This document shows, in pieces, positions 34,981 to 45,875 of a DNA stretch of 64,000 bases. Source of the DNA: Canna indica (Eukaryota; Streptophyta; Magnoliopsida; Zingiberales; Cannaceae); assembly GCA_034359265.1 (NCBI GenBank), contig CP136890.1, forward strand, positions 66,961,501-67,025,500. The letters are read 5' to 3'. Numbering within the stretch: the stretch's first letter is position 1; each line of letters begins with the position of its first letter. The translations under genes and the position numbers were made by a program. The notes below the pieces were generated by a model. The model was not told where the DNA came from. It searched no databases and saw only the letters and a list, made by a program, of their open reading frames with translations.

Positions 34981-36430
34981 GAATATATTCTGAATTATAA
35001 ATTTTGTCTTAAATTTATCATAAACTTTGATTTCTCCAAATTACATCCTCAACTAGGGGTGAGAAAAAAAAACCAGTTTTTCGATTAATCGGAAAACCGA
35101 TCCGAAACCGAACCGGTTTTTTCGGTTAACCGAACTGGTTTTTCGATTTCGGTTTTTATTTTTGGAAAAATCGGTTTTCGATTTCAATTTCGATCTGAGA
35201 GGTAAAAAGTCCATCGGTTTTGGTTAACCGACTCGTTCGATATAATTTATTAATTTTTAATAATATATATATATATATATTAAATAATGATTTATAAATT
35301 ATAAAAAAATTATAAGAAATTACAAAAAATTATTAAAAAATTACAAAAAATTATAAAAAATATTTAAAAATCAAAAAATATTTAAAAAATAAAAATAAAA
35401 ATATTAGTTTTTTTTAGAACATTATCTTGGTTCAAGTGGTTTTCTTTCTTTTTTTTTCTTTTTACTCAATGAGAATTCGGTATTTGTTTGAATTTTTCTC
35501 CATTTTTTGCATAATATTATTATGTTTGTAGGTTAAAAAAAATTTATTGGTTAACCAAAAATTATCGGTTAACCAAACCAAAAAAACTAAAATCGAAATA
35601 ACGATTAACCGAAGTTAATGGACCGATTTACGATTAATGATTTTAAAAAACCGAAGTTAATGGATCGGTTTTTTTTGCTAATGGACCGGTTAACCGGTCC
35701 ATGCTCACCCCTATCCTCAACGATCACATTTGTATCAATTGCATACATCCGTTAAAATTCCATCAGCTGCCCCGTTAATCCTATGATGTGGCATGTACAC
35801 GTGTATTAAAAAACTATGTTTTATTAAAAATTAATTATTATTTTTTCAAAATATTTCTAATATCCACATGTGTGCTCTGCACATGTGGATTAAAAAATTG
35901 TTTTTGAAAAAAAAATAAAAAAATAATTATTATTTTTAAAAAAAGCTATTCTGACTTGTCCACGTGTGAAGCACACGTGGACAAGTCTTATTGTGTAGGA
36001 ATATTTTCTTACATAAATAAACACAAACTAATAAAATAAATAACAAACTTTTTTTTAACAATTAAACACTCAAAATTACATACTTTTTTAATATTTATTG
36101 TCCACGTGTGCTTCACACGTGGACAAATCAGAATAATTTTTTTAAAAAATATATATATATTTTTAAAATAATTTTTTATTTTTTAATCCACGTGTGCAGC
36201 ACACATGAATATTAGAAAGATTTTTTAAAAAATAAATTTTTAATTAATTTTGAATAAAAAAATAATTTTTTAACACATGTGTACATGCCACGTCACATGG
36301 TTAACGGGCAGCTGACGGAATTTTAACGGAGACATGCAATTGATACAAATGTGATAGTTGAGGATGCAATTTGGAGAAGTCAAAGTTCATGATAGATTTG
36401 AGACAAAGTCCATAGTTCAGTATATATTCA
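34981..36430. mobile_element. Mutator-like foldback element
   Basis: The left arm from GAATATATTCTGAATTATA is inverted against the right arm ending TATATATTCA at 36430. Shared arm sequence includes AACTTTGAYTTCTCCAAAT and TTTGTATCAATTGCAT. The 11-bp GATAATTACTT flanks both sides exactly (34970-34980 and 36431-36441). Inside, CACGTGTG/CACACGTGG palindromes recur. No transposase is present. Its left arm was later split by a hAT MITE. Confidence 0.85.
35054..35713. mobile_element. hAT-type MITE nested in the foldback
   Basis: Termini are TAGGGGTGAG and CTCACCCCTA, flanked by the exact 8-bp duplication TCCTCAAC (35046-35053 and 35714-35721). The interior is rich in CGGTTAACCG and AACCGGTT palindromes. 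There is no coding sequence. Confidence 0.95.
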
Positions 36431-36441
36431 GATAATTACTT

Positions 36442-37060
36442 GTTATTATTTTATATATTTAATTGTATTTTTACCATATTATTTGTAAAACTAATATGGT
36501 ACATTTGCTTCATTGGATAAGATAGAATTGAATTAGATAATAAATGAGAGATGATTGAATATGAATATGAATTTTTTAAATTCGATTTACATCAGATATA
36601 ATATAAATTTTATATTATTTTATTCTCATTTAATTTTATTCTAATCAATGCACTAACCAAACAATGAATTTTAATCTATCCCTTATGATATCCTACCTTA
36701 TCTTACGATGCAAACATGCCAATAGAATCTTTTAATTTATGTATATCCTAAAGATTTGAAAACAAACTCTTAAGTTGATATATATTTTTAAACAAATACT
36801 CTAATTTCATTTGTTTTGAGAAAACACTCTACCATTAATACCTATTGGTTTATTTAGGTATAGGATAGGACATGATATAATATTAAATGAGATAATATTG
36901 AATAATATTTTTTTAATCAGATGTACATCAAATATAATATTAATTTTATATTATTTTAATCCTTGCAATAAATAGACAATGGATATAATTAAATTCATAC
37001 CTTATCTTATCCCTTTTATCATACAAAGCATATTCTATTATTCAAATATTATAGACCTCT
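36442..37060. repeat. Two related AT-rich repeat copies
   Basis: The blocks at about 36505-36710 and 36850-37015 share ACATCARATATAATAT, TTTTATATTATTTTA and CCTTATCTTA in the same order. They look like two direct copies of one AT-rich MITE, but I could not fix the ends. Confidence 0.4.
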
Positions 37061-38107
37061 ACTCTCTATTTCTCTCTCATGTAGGAAGCCCCTCTCGCCC
37101 AAGAGGAGATCGGCATCATCTGCCACTAATCTCACCAATCTTTTGTCGTCTGTCGTCAATATTGTTGTCCCTTTCGTCGCCCCTCTAATTAGCTACCAAT
37201 CTCATCATCCTACTTGGTTGCTGCTCTCAATGCTCATATTGGTAGCCCCTCTTGATGAAGTTAGCAGTTATGTATATATGAGGGCGAAAACAAAAGGAAA
37301 GAGGAGAATGAGGAGGAATAGAGGAAGATGATGATGGGAAGATGATGAGTAGCGGTGAGAACAAGGATGACAATAGATAAGAAGGAAAGGAACAAAGAGG
37401 ATAAACAAGAGAAGTTATAGGCTTCCTCCTCGTATTATCCTTTGGTTACCAATCTCACCACCTAGTGGCGGATCCAAAAATTTCACTACTGGGGCAAGAT
37501 AGTTTTGATAGTCAACCTCAATGAAGTAAACTTCTAAGTATATTTTTTAATATTGTGATTGTGTTTTATTTTCAGAACTAGATTCATCATTTAATGACTT
37601 TCTTTTAAGAAATCTTTCCATATTTTTTTATTTTTAAAAATTAAATAATACGATAAATTAGCACACAAACTATATAATATATCTTAAAACTTAAATGATG
37701 ATAATTATTCTAGACTAGAAATAGATATTTTTCAATCAATTTAAAGAGCAAGAAAGTAAAACCTTAATATTTAGTAAATTACTAATGCCAAAAATTAAAA
37801 TAAAATAATAAGATAATGCTGAACTAACTAATAATGAATGAAATAAAAATATCAAGCTTACCACCTAAAGAAATACAATGAATAAAATAAAAATACCTTA
37901 TGACTTAGGAGGTTGGCGCCAAGAAGGACGTGAAAGAACAATGATCTTCGCGAGGATATGATGCAGCGTGAACGGAGTCGCCGCGTGGCGTGTCTTCGTG
38001 AGAAGGAGGTTGGACACACGTGATCAGCGGTCTCCACGGCTCCGCCGCTCTGCGTCTTTGCGAGAGGGAGGTCCGAGAAGGCAATAACTGCAAGTCTGCA
38101 ATTATAT
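37061..38107. other. Intergenic; repeat fragment from 37463
   Basis: The CT-rich piece at 37060-37240 and the purine-rich piece at 37300-37420 have no coding support. From about 37463 the phrase CTAGTGGCGGATCCAAAAAT recalls a common plant repeat start, also seen inverted near 5180. Nothing else is recognised. Confidence 0.35.
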
Positions 38108-38530
38108 CATGGTTTAAAATACCGGTACAGTACCGTACCGACACACGGTACGAGTCGGTACGAAAAAGGCATATCGGCTCGTGATTTGTTTTTTTGTTTT
38201 TTTGTTTTTTTTGTTTTTTTTTTGTTTTTGCTATTAAAAGTAACTCTAATAACACATAATTGTTTGGAGTCGCCTTAAATCCGGCCCCAAACAGGTATAT
38301 AGCCGTTTGGGGTGCTGTCAGGTACTGTAGCAATGCAACCGCTCTTAAAAAGAGCTGTTTCGTCATACCGAGCGGTATCACCCGGTATGACATCAAATAC
38401 CGTCCATACCGGGCGGTATTAATCGAAATACCTGGTATCACCCAATACCAGGTATCTTATATACTGATTTTTTAAAAAATTAATAAATACCGACCGTACC
38501 GAATGATACAATATGGTATTTTAAACCATG
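38108..38530. mobile_element. MITE with GGTAC-rich arms
   Basis: CATGGTTTAAAATACC at 38108 is inverted against TATTTTAAACCATG ending at 38530. Flanks AATTATAT and AGTTATAG match at six of eight bases, which suggests a hAT-like origin. GGTACGGTAC-type and CCGGTAT repeats fill the arms, and a T-rich tract (38188-38226) lies between. Confidence 0.7.
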
Positions 38531-39184
38531 AGTTATAGATTAATCCAGAATTGAATTGCAAGGCGATAACACATTAATATAATTACATGCTTGCTTAATG
38601 AAATCTAGCGACCTTCTCTATCTAGATATTAGGAGCCCCTAGATTAGGAACTAAGGACCTGTAGGTTGTATCCTGTTTGGTTAGTGGTAGTGGGTCTCGA
38701 AGTTTGGAATGGGAATGATATTGATACCCATTTTTGGTTGATCGTTGACTGGTTGTCAATATATAATCCAATCTGAAAATTAGGGATCTCATTCCTGTAA
38801 ACGGTAAAGTGTATAGTATTTTAGTGTGTGGTTTAGATATGAATCTTAGTTTGGTTTAGACTTGAATTTTGTACTACCTTAGTATATGTGATAAGAAGAC
38901 TATATCTATGAGTTTTTTAAAATTTTCGAGCGGCCTCCACTGGGCCTTAATTGAATCTACCACTGTCACCACCCATTATGTCCACTAAAAAAAATTAATA
39001 ATAATAATAATAATAATAATAATTCTGGCACCTGTTGTGACACCATTTAAAAGGAGGAAATATAGGTATCAGAATTCTAATTCCAACTCCTCTAAATAGG
39101 TCTAAATTGGAGTACAAATATTACGAAGAAAGAACGTGGATATCAACACATTATAGACTTTGATATCCAAATACCGACACAAAC
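38531..39184. repeat. Intergenic DNA with an (AAT)n microsatellite
   Basis: About nine AAT units lie at 38994-39023. The rest shows no gene. Confidence 0.6.
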
Positions 39185-40020
39185 ACCAATACCTATGATA
39201 GGTGTTTGGACTGGACTAGTACTATTGGACGCGATTGGATTAGACACATCAGCGCCCTACAATCCAACTCGAGCCAAACCAAACGGTTCCGCCCGAGGGC
39301 TTCACCCAACCATACAAGGACATCCACATCATTCCTTATCACAAGGGTTAAGCCATTACAAGCATGCTATCTTCGGGATCAGCCTCGACCCATTCTGAGC
39401 AATATCCCCAAGAGATTGTCGGGCGGCGTCATCACCTCCACCTACAATAAGTAGAAACACAACACGCGCTGAGCCAAGTGACCGCCGCCGCACACCAACG
39501 GCAACAACCCGACAGCGACGATCATCTGCAACCTAGTGACACTGAAACAACGAGGAGCGATGCTCCGACACCAACCCAACTCCCTCCAGAAGAATTCCAG
39601 CGTCGGATAAATGACCTGGAAGCAAAGAACCAGCGTTTAGCAGTCCAGGTCGAGATGCTGATACAGTCCCGGGGATAACTCTTGGCTGATCATGAGCGCT
39701 GCCGCTCAAAACAAGAAGAAAGCAATTGCTCGATAAGGAGGAGACCGGTTTTCGTCCTTCGAGACGAGATCTCTAGCACACTTTGTTAAGAAAGAGAACA
39801 AGACTCTATAGCCATGGAGGTCGTGACTGTCCTCTCTATCGACGCGGGACCTTTCGCCGCACATGATGACAACAAGCCTCACATCCAAAAGCAAGTTGTC
39901 TACCACTCTGGCGCCCTACGATGGTATGGACGACCCTACAATACACCTGACGACGTTTAGGATCATGATGCCCTACAATGGAGCGACCAACCCTACTCCG
40001 ATCATGAGGCAGGAACAATG
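39185..40020 (+). mobile_element. Gypsy remnant: LTR end plus gag start
   Basis: The stretch from GGTGTTTGGACTGGACTAG to about 39420 is LTR sequence shared with 62180-62400 and 63765-64000. It is followed by a gag-start-like frame and then a decayed region (39680-40020). No protease, reverse transcriptase or integrase is present. Confidence 0.6.
39478..39678 (+). pseudogene. Gypsy gag N-terminal fragment
   Basis: This is a 66-codon frame with a hydrophilic start and then a coiled-coil-like stretch, PPEEFQRRINDLEAKNQRLA. It lines up with TPEELLRLIDDLQAHNQRLI at about 62500-62560 in the other Gypsy remnant. The conserved pair shows that this was coding DNA. The frame stops at 39678, and downstream gag text is frameshifted. 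Confidence 0.6.
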
Positions 40021-40521
40021 TCGAAATTAGAATTTTGACTCTTTTTAATATTATAATGATATTATAATATATAATATTGTAATAAAATACTATAAAATTA
40101 TTATAATATAATAATATAAGAATATTATTTGTATTTATTAATGCTTTAAAAAATTATAAAATATGAAATATGATTAAAAAATAACAAGGAGATTTTTATA
40201 GAAGTTATGTTAGTTAGAAAAAAATAAATTTAATTCGTTTGGGATTAAAAAATGTAACCTATTGCAATTAAAAATAATAATATTGTTTTTTTAATAAAAA
40301 ATGGCCAAAATCGGCGTCAGTCTCTTCGCCGATCTTGATTTTTAAGAAAATATGGCCGAGTGTTTTCGCCAATCTGTTCCGCCGATCTCTCACCCCGTCA
40401 CTGGCGCCCTTCGCTTTCGCTCACCATAGATTTAGCTGCCGACCCATTTTCTGACATCGGTCGTTCTCTACCGGCTGCCTTCTCTGTAGCCTTCTCTCGG
40501 TCGGCTATGGTCGAAACTCTT
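40021..40521. other. AT-rich then C/T-rich DNA, nothing recognised
   Basis: No supportable gene is present. 40310-40520 turns GC-richer with CTCGGTCGGC-type text and may be leader sequence of the CACTA fragment that follows. Confidence 0.4.
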
Positions 40522-41281
40522 AGGATCAGAGCCGAATAGCAACATTGGAGGAGATGGTCGCACGTAAGATTGAGATGATGACGGAGATGCATGTCATGTT
40601 ATGCAATATCTCAGCTCAGATCTTGGCATACCTTCGACACCAGATCTTGGCATACCTTCGACACCAGATCTTGTCATGCCTTCGACACCAGATCCATCAT
40701 CCTCAACCTAGTCCACGTCAGTCCACACTTAGGCTCTGTAGAGCCCGCCGCATGATCCCGACCATCCTCCATCGTCGTAGTGAGACTTTATTTTGTTTAT
40801 GACTTGGATATTTTGTTATGACTTGAATATTTTGTTATAACCTGTGTTTTGATATTTTTGACACATATACTTGACATACGATAGTTTTGATAGTATCGTG
40901 TTCATACGATAATTTTGATTCATATAGTTCTTTATACGATTGTTGATAATTATTATTATTATAAATATAATTATTTTGATGTATATATTGATGTTCTGTG
41001 ATGTTGTGAATGTGTATGTATATGTGAATGGATGGATGTGTATATGGGTGTGTGAGTTATGTATCAAGTTATAATTGTATCAATGGAAATTTCTAATTTT
41101 AAGTTTTCCAGTTATAGGTTAACAACATCAGCGACGGCTTACCCACAGTCGTCCGTTTGAAAGCCGTCGTTGAAAGCGTATCATAATTCTTGGGTCGCAA
41201 CCTCAAAGTTGTTGTTGCTGACCTACAACAACGGCTTACAAATGGACACGACAGGCGGTGAAGGTCGTTATTCTAGTAGTG
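40522..41281 (+). mobile_element. CACTA right-end fragment
   Basis: From about 40522 it matches the last TNPA-like exon of the complete element (ATTGGAGGAGATGGTCGCACG). It continues through the AT-rich 3' part and the CAACGGC subterminal repeats, and ends TTCTAGTAGTG at 41281. The left part is missing. Confidence 0.75.
40618..40689 (+). repeat. 24-bp unit, three tandem copies
   Basis: The unit begins AGATCTTGGCATACC and ends TTCGACACC. Copies start at 40618, 40642 and 40666; the third has one change (GTCATG). It would add eight residues per unit in the old TNPA-like frame, so length change would be in frame. Confidence 0.95.
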
Positions 41282-41637
41282 GAAAGACCGAGAATGCAAA
41301 AGAATCGGAGGCTGCAGGCATTGGTCCATAGAACCAATAAAAAAGAGATGGTTGTGACACGAAATACTCTTGTGCACCTTCCCTCGCCTTTACGGACCAG
41401 CTAGATATATATTATACTGCGAAAAATCCATGGAGGTCGGGAAAAAAGAGAGCAAGTTTTGCTTCTTCTTTCTTCAAACTACCAAACTCTTAACTGAGTG
41501 CCAATTTGACGCCGGCATGTATTAAGAGAATGATGATAAAAACCGGTGCCGAAACGGGCATTGATTTTGCTTTTTATTTTTTTAAAACCGGCGCACGCCA
41601 ATTACATATGATGGTTTTCTCAAGTTTTGTTGTAGTG
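41282..41637. mobile_element. Right-end fragment of a CACTACAA-type CACTA element
   Basis: The stretch ends TTTTGTTGTAGTG at 41637, the terminus type of the element at 26112-27076. GGTGCCGAAACGGGCATTG and CCGGCGCACGCC precede it as subterminal repeats. The left end was not found; the CACTA fragment ending at 41281 may have landed in it. Confidence 0.45.
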
Positions 41638-42196
41638 GTTTCTTCCTTGTTGACATTCTAGCTCATCGCCCTTTTCGATTGCGCCTCTTGGCTATCAATT
41701 TCATCGTGCCTTTTGGTTGTCCGTCTCGGTACTCTTTTTTGCGATCCCTTCATGAAGATATTATAATATTATATTTTTATTCAAATTGCACTATAGAACA
41801 ACGTGGATTGTACTACAATTGTTAGGAGGATATATTCTCATGCAACTATGCAAGGTACGTATATTGTAATACAACATAAATTATACTGCAATACCAAAAT
41901 GATAAATCCATAGGTAGCCAAAGAGGTCTACTCTATAAAATTAAGGCACCTATCCGTTTTTCATGGAAAATAATTCAAACATACTATGATCATTGGTAGG
42001 TCCTTTTACGTGTAATTCATTAGCCAAAAGGTTAAAAAACTACCTCGAATATATTATAGGACTGTATTTTCATTCAAACTGTAGTGAATTATAGCAAAAG
42101 ATAGATATTGCAAAAGATATATTATAATTATCTGGTAGATGTTTAAAGGGTAGTTAATATAAATTATTGCATGGAGTATATAGAACATGCATCTCC
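41638..42196. other. Intergenic DNA, nothing recognised
   Basis: No supportable gene or repeat structure. Confidence 0.5.
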
Positions 42197-42204
42197 TGTA
42201 TAGA

Positions 42205-42664
42205 TAAGGAGGGCAATTTTATATGTATTTGTCAACTAAAAATTATATTTGCATCGTATCTGATTCACATTCAAAAATAAAAATGAATATAGATGCAGAT
42301 ATAAATTTAAAAAATTTCTATTCACACGGATGCGGTGCGAATACGAATATGAATGTGGATCCGCACTGTATCTGCTACGTACGTATATCCACATATGAAA
42401 AATTATCATGCATTTTACCTATATATAAGTTACTTAATATATATTATATAGGTAGATTTTATGGTAAATTACATATGAAATCCTAGTAAATTATTAATTA
42501 TTATGAATTTTGATAATATAAGCTATTTTTTATTAAATATATTATTTATTATTATTTTTATTAAATGTAGTGCGGATATGGATATATTCGCAGTAGATGC
42601 GGATGTGCAGTACAGATGAGGATAATATAGTATGTGCACTATATCCGATCTGATGTCATCCTTA
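42205..42664. mobile_element. hAT-type MITE
   Basis: Termini are TAAGGAGGGCA and TGTCATCCTTA. Flanks TGTATAGA (42197-42204) and TATATAGA (42665-42672) match at seven of eight bases. The arms carry GCGGATATGGAT/ATCCGCAC-type repeats. Non-coding. Confidence 0.75.
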
Positions 42665-42773
42665 TATATAGAAGAGACTTATCCAATGGTAATGCATACA
42701 TTCTAGACTAGATATATTGTAATTACCCGGCAGATATTTAATAAGCTATTCGTAGTATATAGTGACTTGAGTA

Positions 42774-43324
42774 TAGGGATGAGCGGGTCCAAGTATTATG
42801 TATTTTTCATGATACCCGGAGTCTATCATGTATAGGATCAGTTCCTAGGTTTTTGATTTGGACCCTACCCGGTTGGGACCTGAAATCAGATCCTACCTGA
42901 AATCAGATCATGTATTAAAGGAATCTGTACATACGTGGTGTAGTGCAGGTTCTAGGTACCCTATTGGAACATATTCATTTATAGATTCCGGATACCCTGT
43001 TGGAATCTATTTATTTATATATTTTGGGTACCCTGTACGTTGGAATCTATTTATTTATAGATTTCACGATACATGTTCCAGGTACCTTGTTGGAACTTAT
43101 TCATTTACAGATTTCGGGTATCGATTCCAAGTATCAGTTCTAGTCATTCTGGTTCTGATTCTAGGTGCAGGATGTGTTGGACCTGAAATCGAAACTGATT
43201 TTAACTAGTTTTTAAATTTTTGTTCTAGACCCTATTCGAATTTAATTCGAATCTATCCGAAACCTACTAGATTGAATAGATTCTAATCGGTTCTAGGTTT
43301 GTCTGATGCTCATGCACATCCCTA
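42774..43324. mobile_element. hAT-type MITE
   Basis: TAGGGATGAGC at 42774 is inverted against GCACATCCCTA ending 43324. The 8-bp duplication CTTGAGTA is exact (42766-42773, 43325-43332). The interior repeats GGTACCCTGTTGGAATC-like units four times (42956-43110), giving a chance 116-codon frame. Non-coding. Confidence 0.95.
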
Positions 43325-43332
43325 CTTGAGTA

Positions 43333-43989
43333 TATAGTATATAAATTGGACTCATCCAACATATATATGTTCTCTGGCACTATTATATGCTTATGCTGCT
43401 AGGACTACTAGAACTACTGTGGAAAAAAAAAATAAATTAGAAACAGACAATTGATTAAAGGCTTTGGCCCCACTAAATGTTGTTGCTGGGTTATTGATGG
43501 AAAAATTCTTTCAGAATTTTACAAAGCCAATACAAAAAAATTCTCTGGCAAAAAAAAAATACAGAAAAATTCAAACAACAATTTTTTTTTCTCCCAAAAA
43601 GACATTAGATTTTTTTTTAGGGCAGTTTTTCTAGAAGAGAACATACGTTAAAAAAATGATCTATTTTGGAGGAGACAAGTATTTATAATACCCTAGATTT
43701 CTTAAACAGACATGACTTTCATGGACAATTTTTTTAAAAAAAAATAAATTTCAATTTCAGCAATTATATAACTGTTACTAACCGTCTCAAATTAATAAAT
43801 AAATAATTATATTTAATTAATTATTAATTTTGGGCTTTAATATTAGGCCAAGGCCCAATTGTAACATTTGTTTGGATGTTATTGTACTATAATTCAACTA
43901 AAATTATACTATAATGTATTGTAGATAGTAACGAAACAAGTAATTTTATGAAAAATCAAGGGGCGGACAAGTGGCCATAAGCCCTTCGA
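43333..43989. other. AT-rich intergenic DNA, nothing recognised
   Basis: No supportable gene or repeat structure. Confidence 0.5.
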
Positions 43990-45395
43990 ATGATCCCCTA
44001 AACCCCTCAAATGACTCCAGTAGTCTTCTAACCTCTTTGACATATGTTCTAGGATTTAACATGAGGAGATTATGTAGTTAGCTAGATCTTGTCACTCAAA
44101 CCATAAATAAGCTTTGACTTACCACTTAGAGCCAAGTTATTTAAGTAGAAAACTCCTTTCCAATCACATCCTTATGTGTCTCTTGGATATCCATGGGATT
44201 GAGATTTCATGTCCTAACAATTCAAATCTCATATATTGCCCATGTCCCAAAACCATTTTGATGGACTAGTTAAGTCCAACCGTATCAAACTCTTGGATAT
44301 TATCATTATCCAACTCCCACCTTACTAAGATGGTCTAATACATTCTGCTTTGGCTGAACCTATATTAGGACAATCGAAGTCTTGATGGGTGTTTGAATTA
44401 CGAGAGACATTTTAATGACTTACTATTACATGATGGTATTTAGATTAAAACAATTCTAAACATGCATATCATGCTCATGCATTCTAAAATATACAGTATC
44501 ACTAGTATATAAATAAAATGCATAAAGTAAACGTGAGATAGCATAGCTCCCAATTCAAATCTAACTGATCTTCATGAGCCAATATGAAGATCAAAGGTCA
44601 ATTTAAGGGAGTCTTCATCTCCATGGATGCCCGATGACATCCGATGACCGCCTCCTCATCCTCCATCAAAGTAACAACTATTCTAATTTTATAATTCTAA
44701 AATAAAATTAGAAATTAAATTACAACAATGAAGGAATGACACACAGGTTGTAATCAAATTATATTTTTATAGGCAACTCGCAGGCTGCACAAAAATACAA
44801 CATGCCAATCACACAGGTCAAGGGGGGCAATGCTACGCACCCTGCAATTTTTCAAAAAAATAACATATAATACATAATCATATTATGCAAGATAAAATAT
44901 AACAGATCCAAACTCCTTTGGGGTTGAGCGAATAACGTTGGGCCAAAGAGAATAATGTTGGGCCAAAGCCCTGCAGTCTCACGGCGATCGTGCTAGCCGA
45001 TTAGCGAGCGGGGTCAAGAGGGCAGCGCCCCTGAAACAAAAATTGATTTCACAAATCAAATAACAATTCACTGCATGATCCTAATGACAACCTCATAGCA
45101 TACAGGGGTTCTTGACCGAGTGTCGTTGCATTGCTGAACCAGCGCTATGACACACCTCGCCATCAATAAGGACCCGAGCTATGCTAAAGAACAGATCCAT
45201 AACACTATGACTTAATCAAATTATTTCACAATGAAATTTGTTATTGTGTAATCACATTATACATATGTCGACTACATAGATCACATCCATGTACAAAGAG
45301 ATTTATACGCATGCATACATACATATCTATGCAAACCGATTAAATAACATGAATAATATGCAGTAACAAAGATCAATTTAACTGAGAAAAAAAGA
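43990..45395 (-). mobile_element. Non-coding internal part of a Copia-type element
   Basis: The stretch lies downstream (minus strand) of a primer-binding site and LTR. It has no gag or pol frame. The block at 44990-45030, read on minus as GGGGCGCTGCCCTCTTGACC, resembles leader sequence of plant Copia elements. The left limit and the 3' LTR were not identified. Confidence 0.4.
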
Positions 45396-45408
45396 GGCTT
45401 TGATACCA
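45396..45408 (-). other. tRNA-iMet primer-binding site
   Basis: Minus-strand TGGTATCAAAGCC is the usual plant initiator-tRNA primer site, one base after the LTR end. Confidence 0.75.
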
Positions 45409-45409
45409 C

Positions 45410-45875
45410 TGTTGGGTCGGCGAGGACCAGGTAAGCAATAAAATTTTGCACAGCAGAAATATAAAAATAATTCTCTACCCAAGCGGATCCATGCATCTCG
45501 GCTAAATCAATATTGGTTTAGTGATTATACCTTTGAAGACCGAGCTCCATCTTCTGCTCCATGAATCTAAGATCTCTATCTTGCTTCAGATCATAGGTGC
45601 TGCCAACGACGAACGCCCTCTACAATTAGCACACGAACGAATACGACGAACTGGGATTCCGAGTGCTAGCTCGGCTATCTCAGAACTCCTTCCGAACTTG
45701 GTGAGCGCGGAACTCCTTTCGAGCTCTCTCTCTCTTGGATGGAGGTCGTCTATCACAATAGAAGCTCAACTTCCTTCAAAAGGAGGCCGACTTTCTATCT
45801 TGAAGAGGTTGACAACCACAAAAAAGTAGATCATCTCCCTATCTAAACCATAGGTGGGTATGTATAGACGCATCA
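45410..45875 (-). repeat. 5' LTR of a Copia-type element
   Basis: It begins TGTTGGGTCGGC and ends GACGCATCA on the + strand, i.e. TG...CA bounded, adjacent to the primer site. It is about 466 bp. It ends five bases before the CACTA element at 45881, so that element's insertion may have removed the retroelement's own flank. Confidence 0.65.

Noticed and set aside
37905..38441. 178-codon minus-strand frame
   Set aside because: It runs through a MITE arm and a T-rich tract and has no domain or consistent codon pattern.
40618..40689. Short regular repeats considered as CRISPR-like
   Set aside because: Units are directly adjacent with no spacers, inside a plant transposon gene.
42858..43208. 116-codon frame with repeated YPVGTYSF-like units
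   Set aside because: The repeats are the internal DNA repeats of a hAT MITE with exact 8-bp flanks, not protein repeats.
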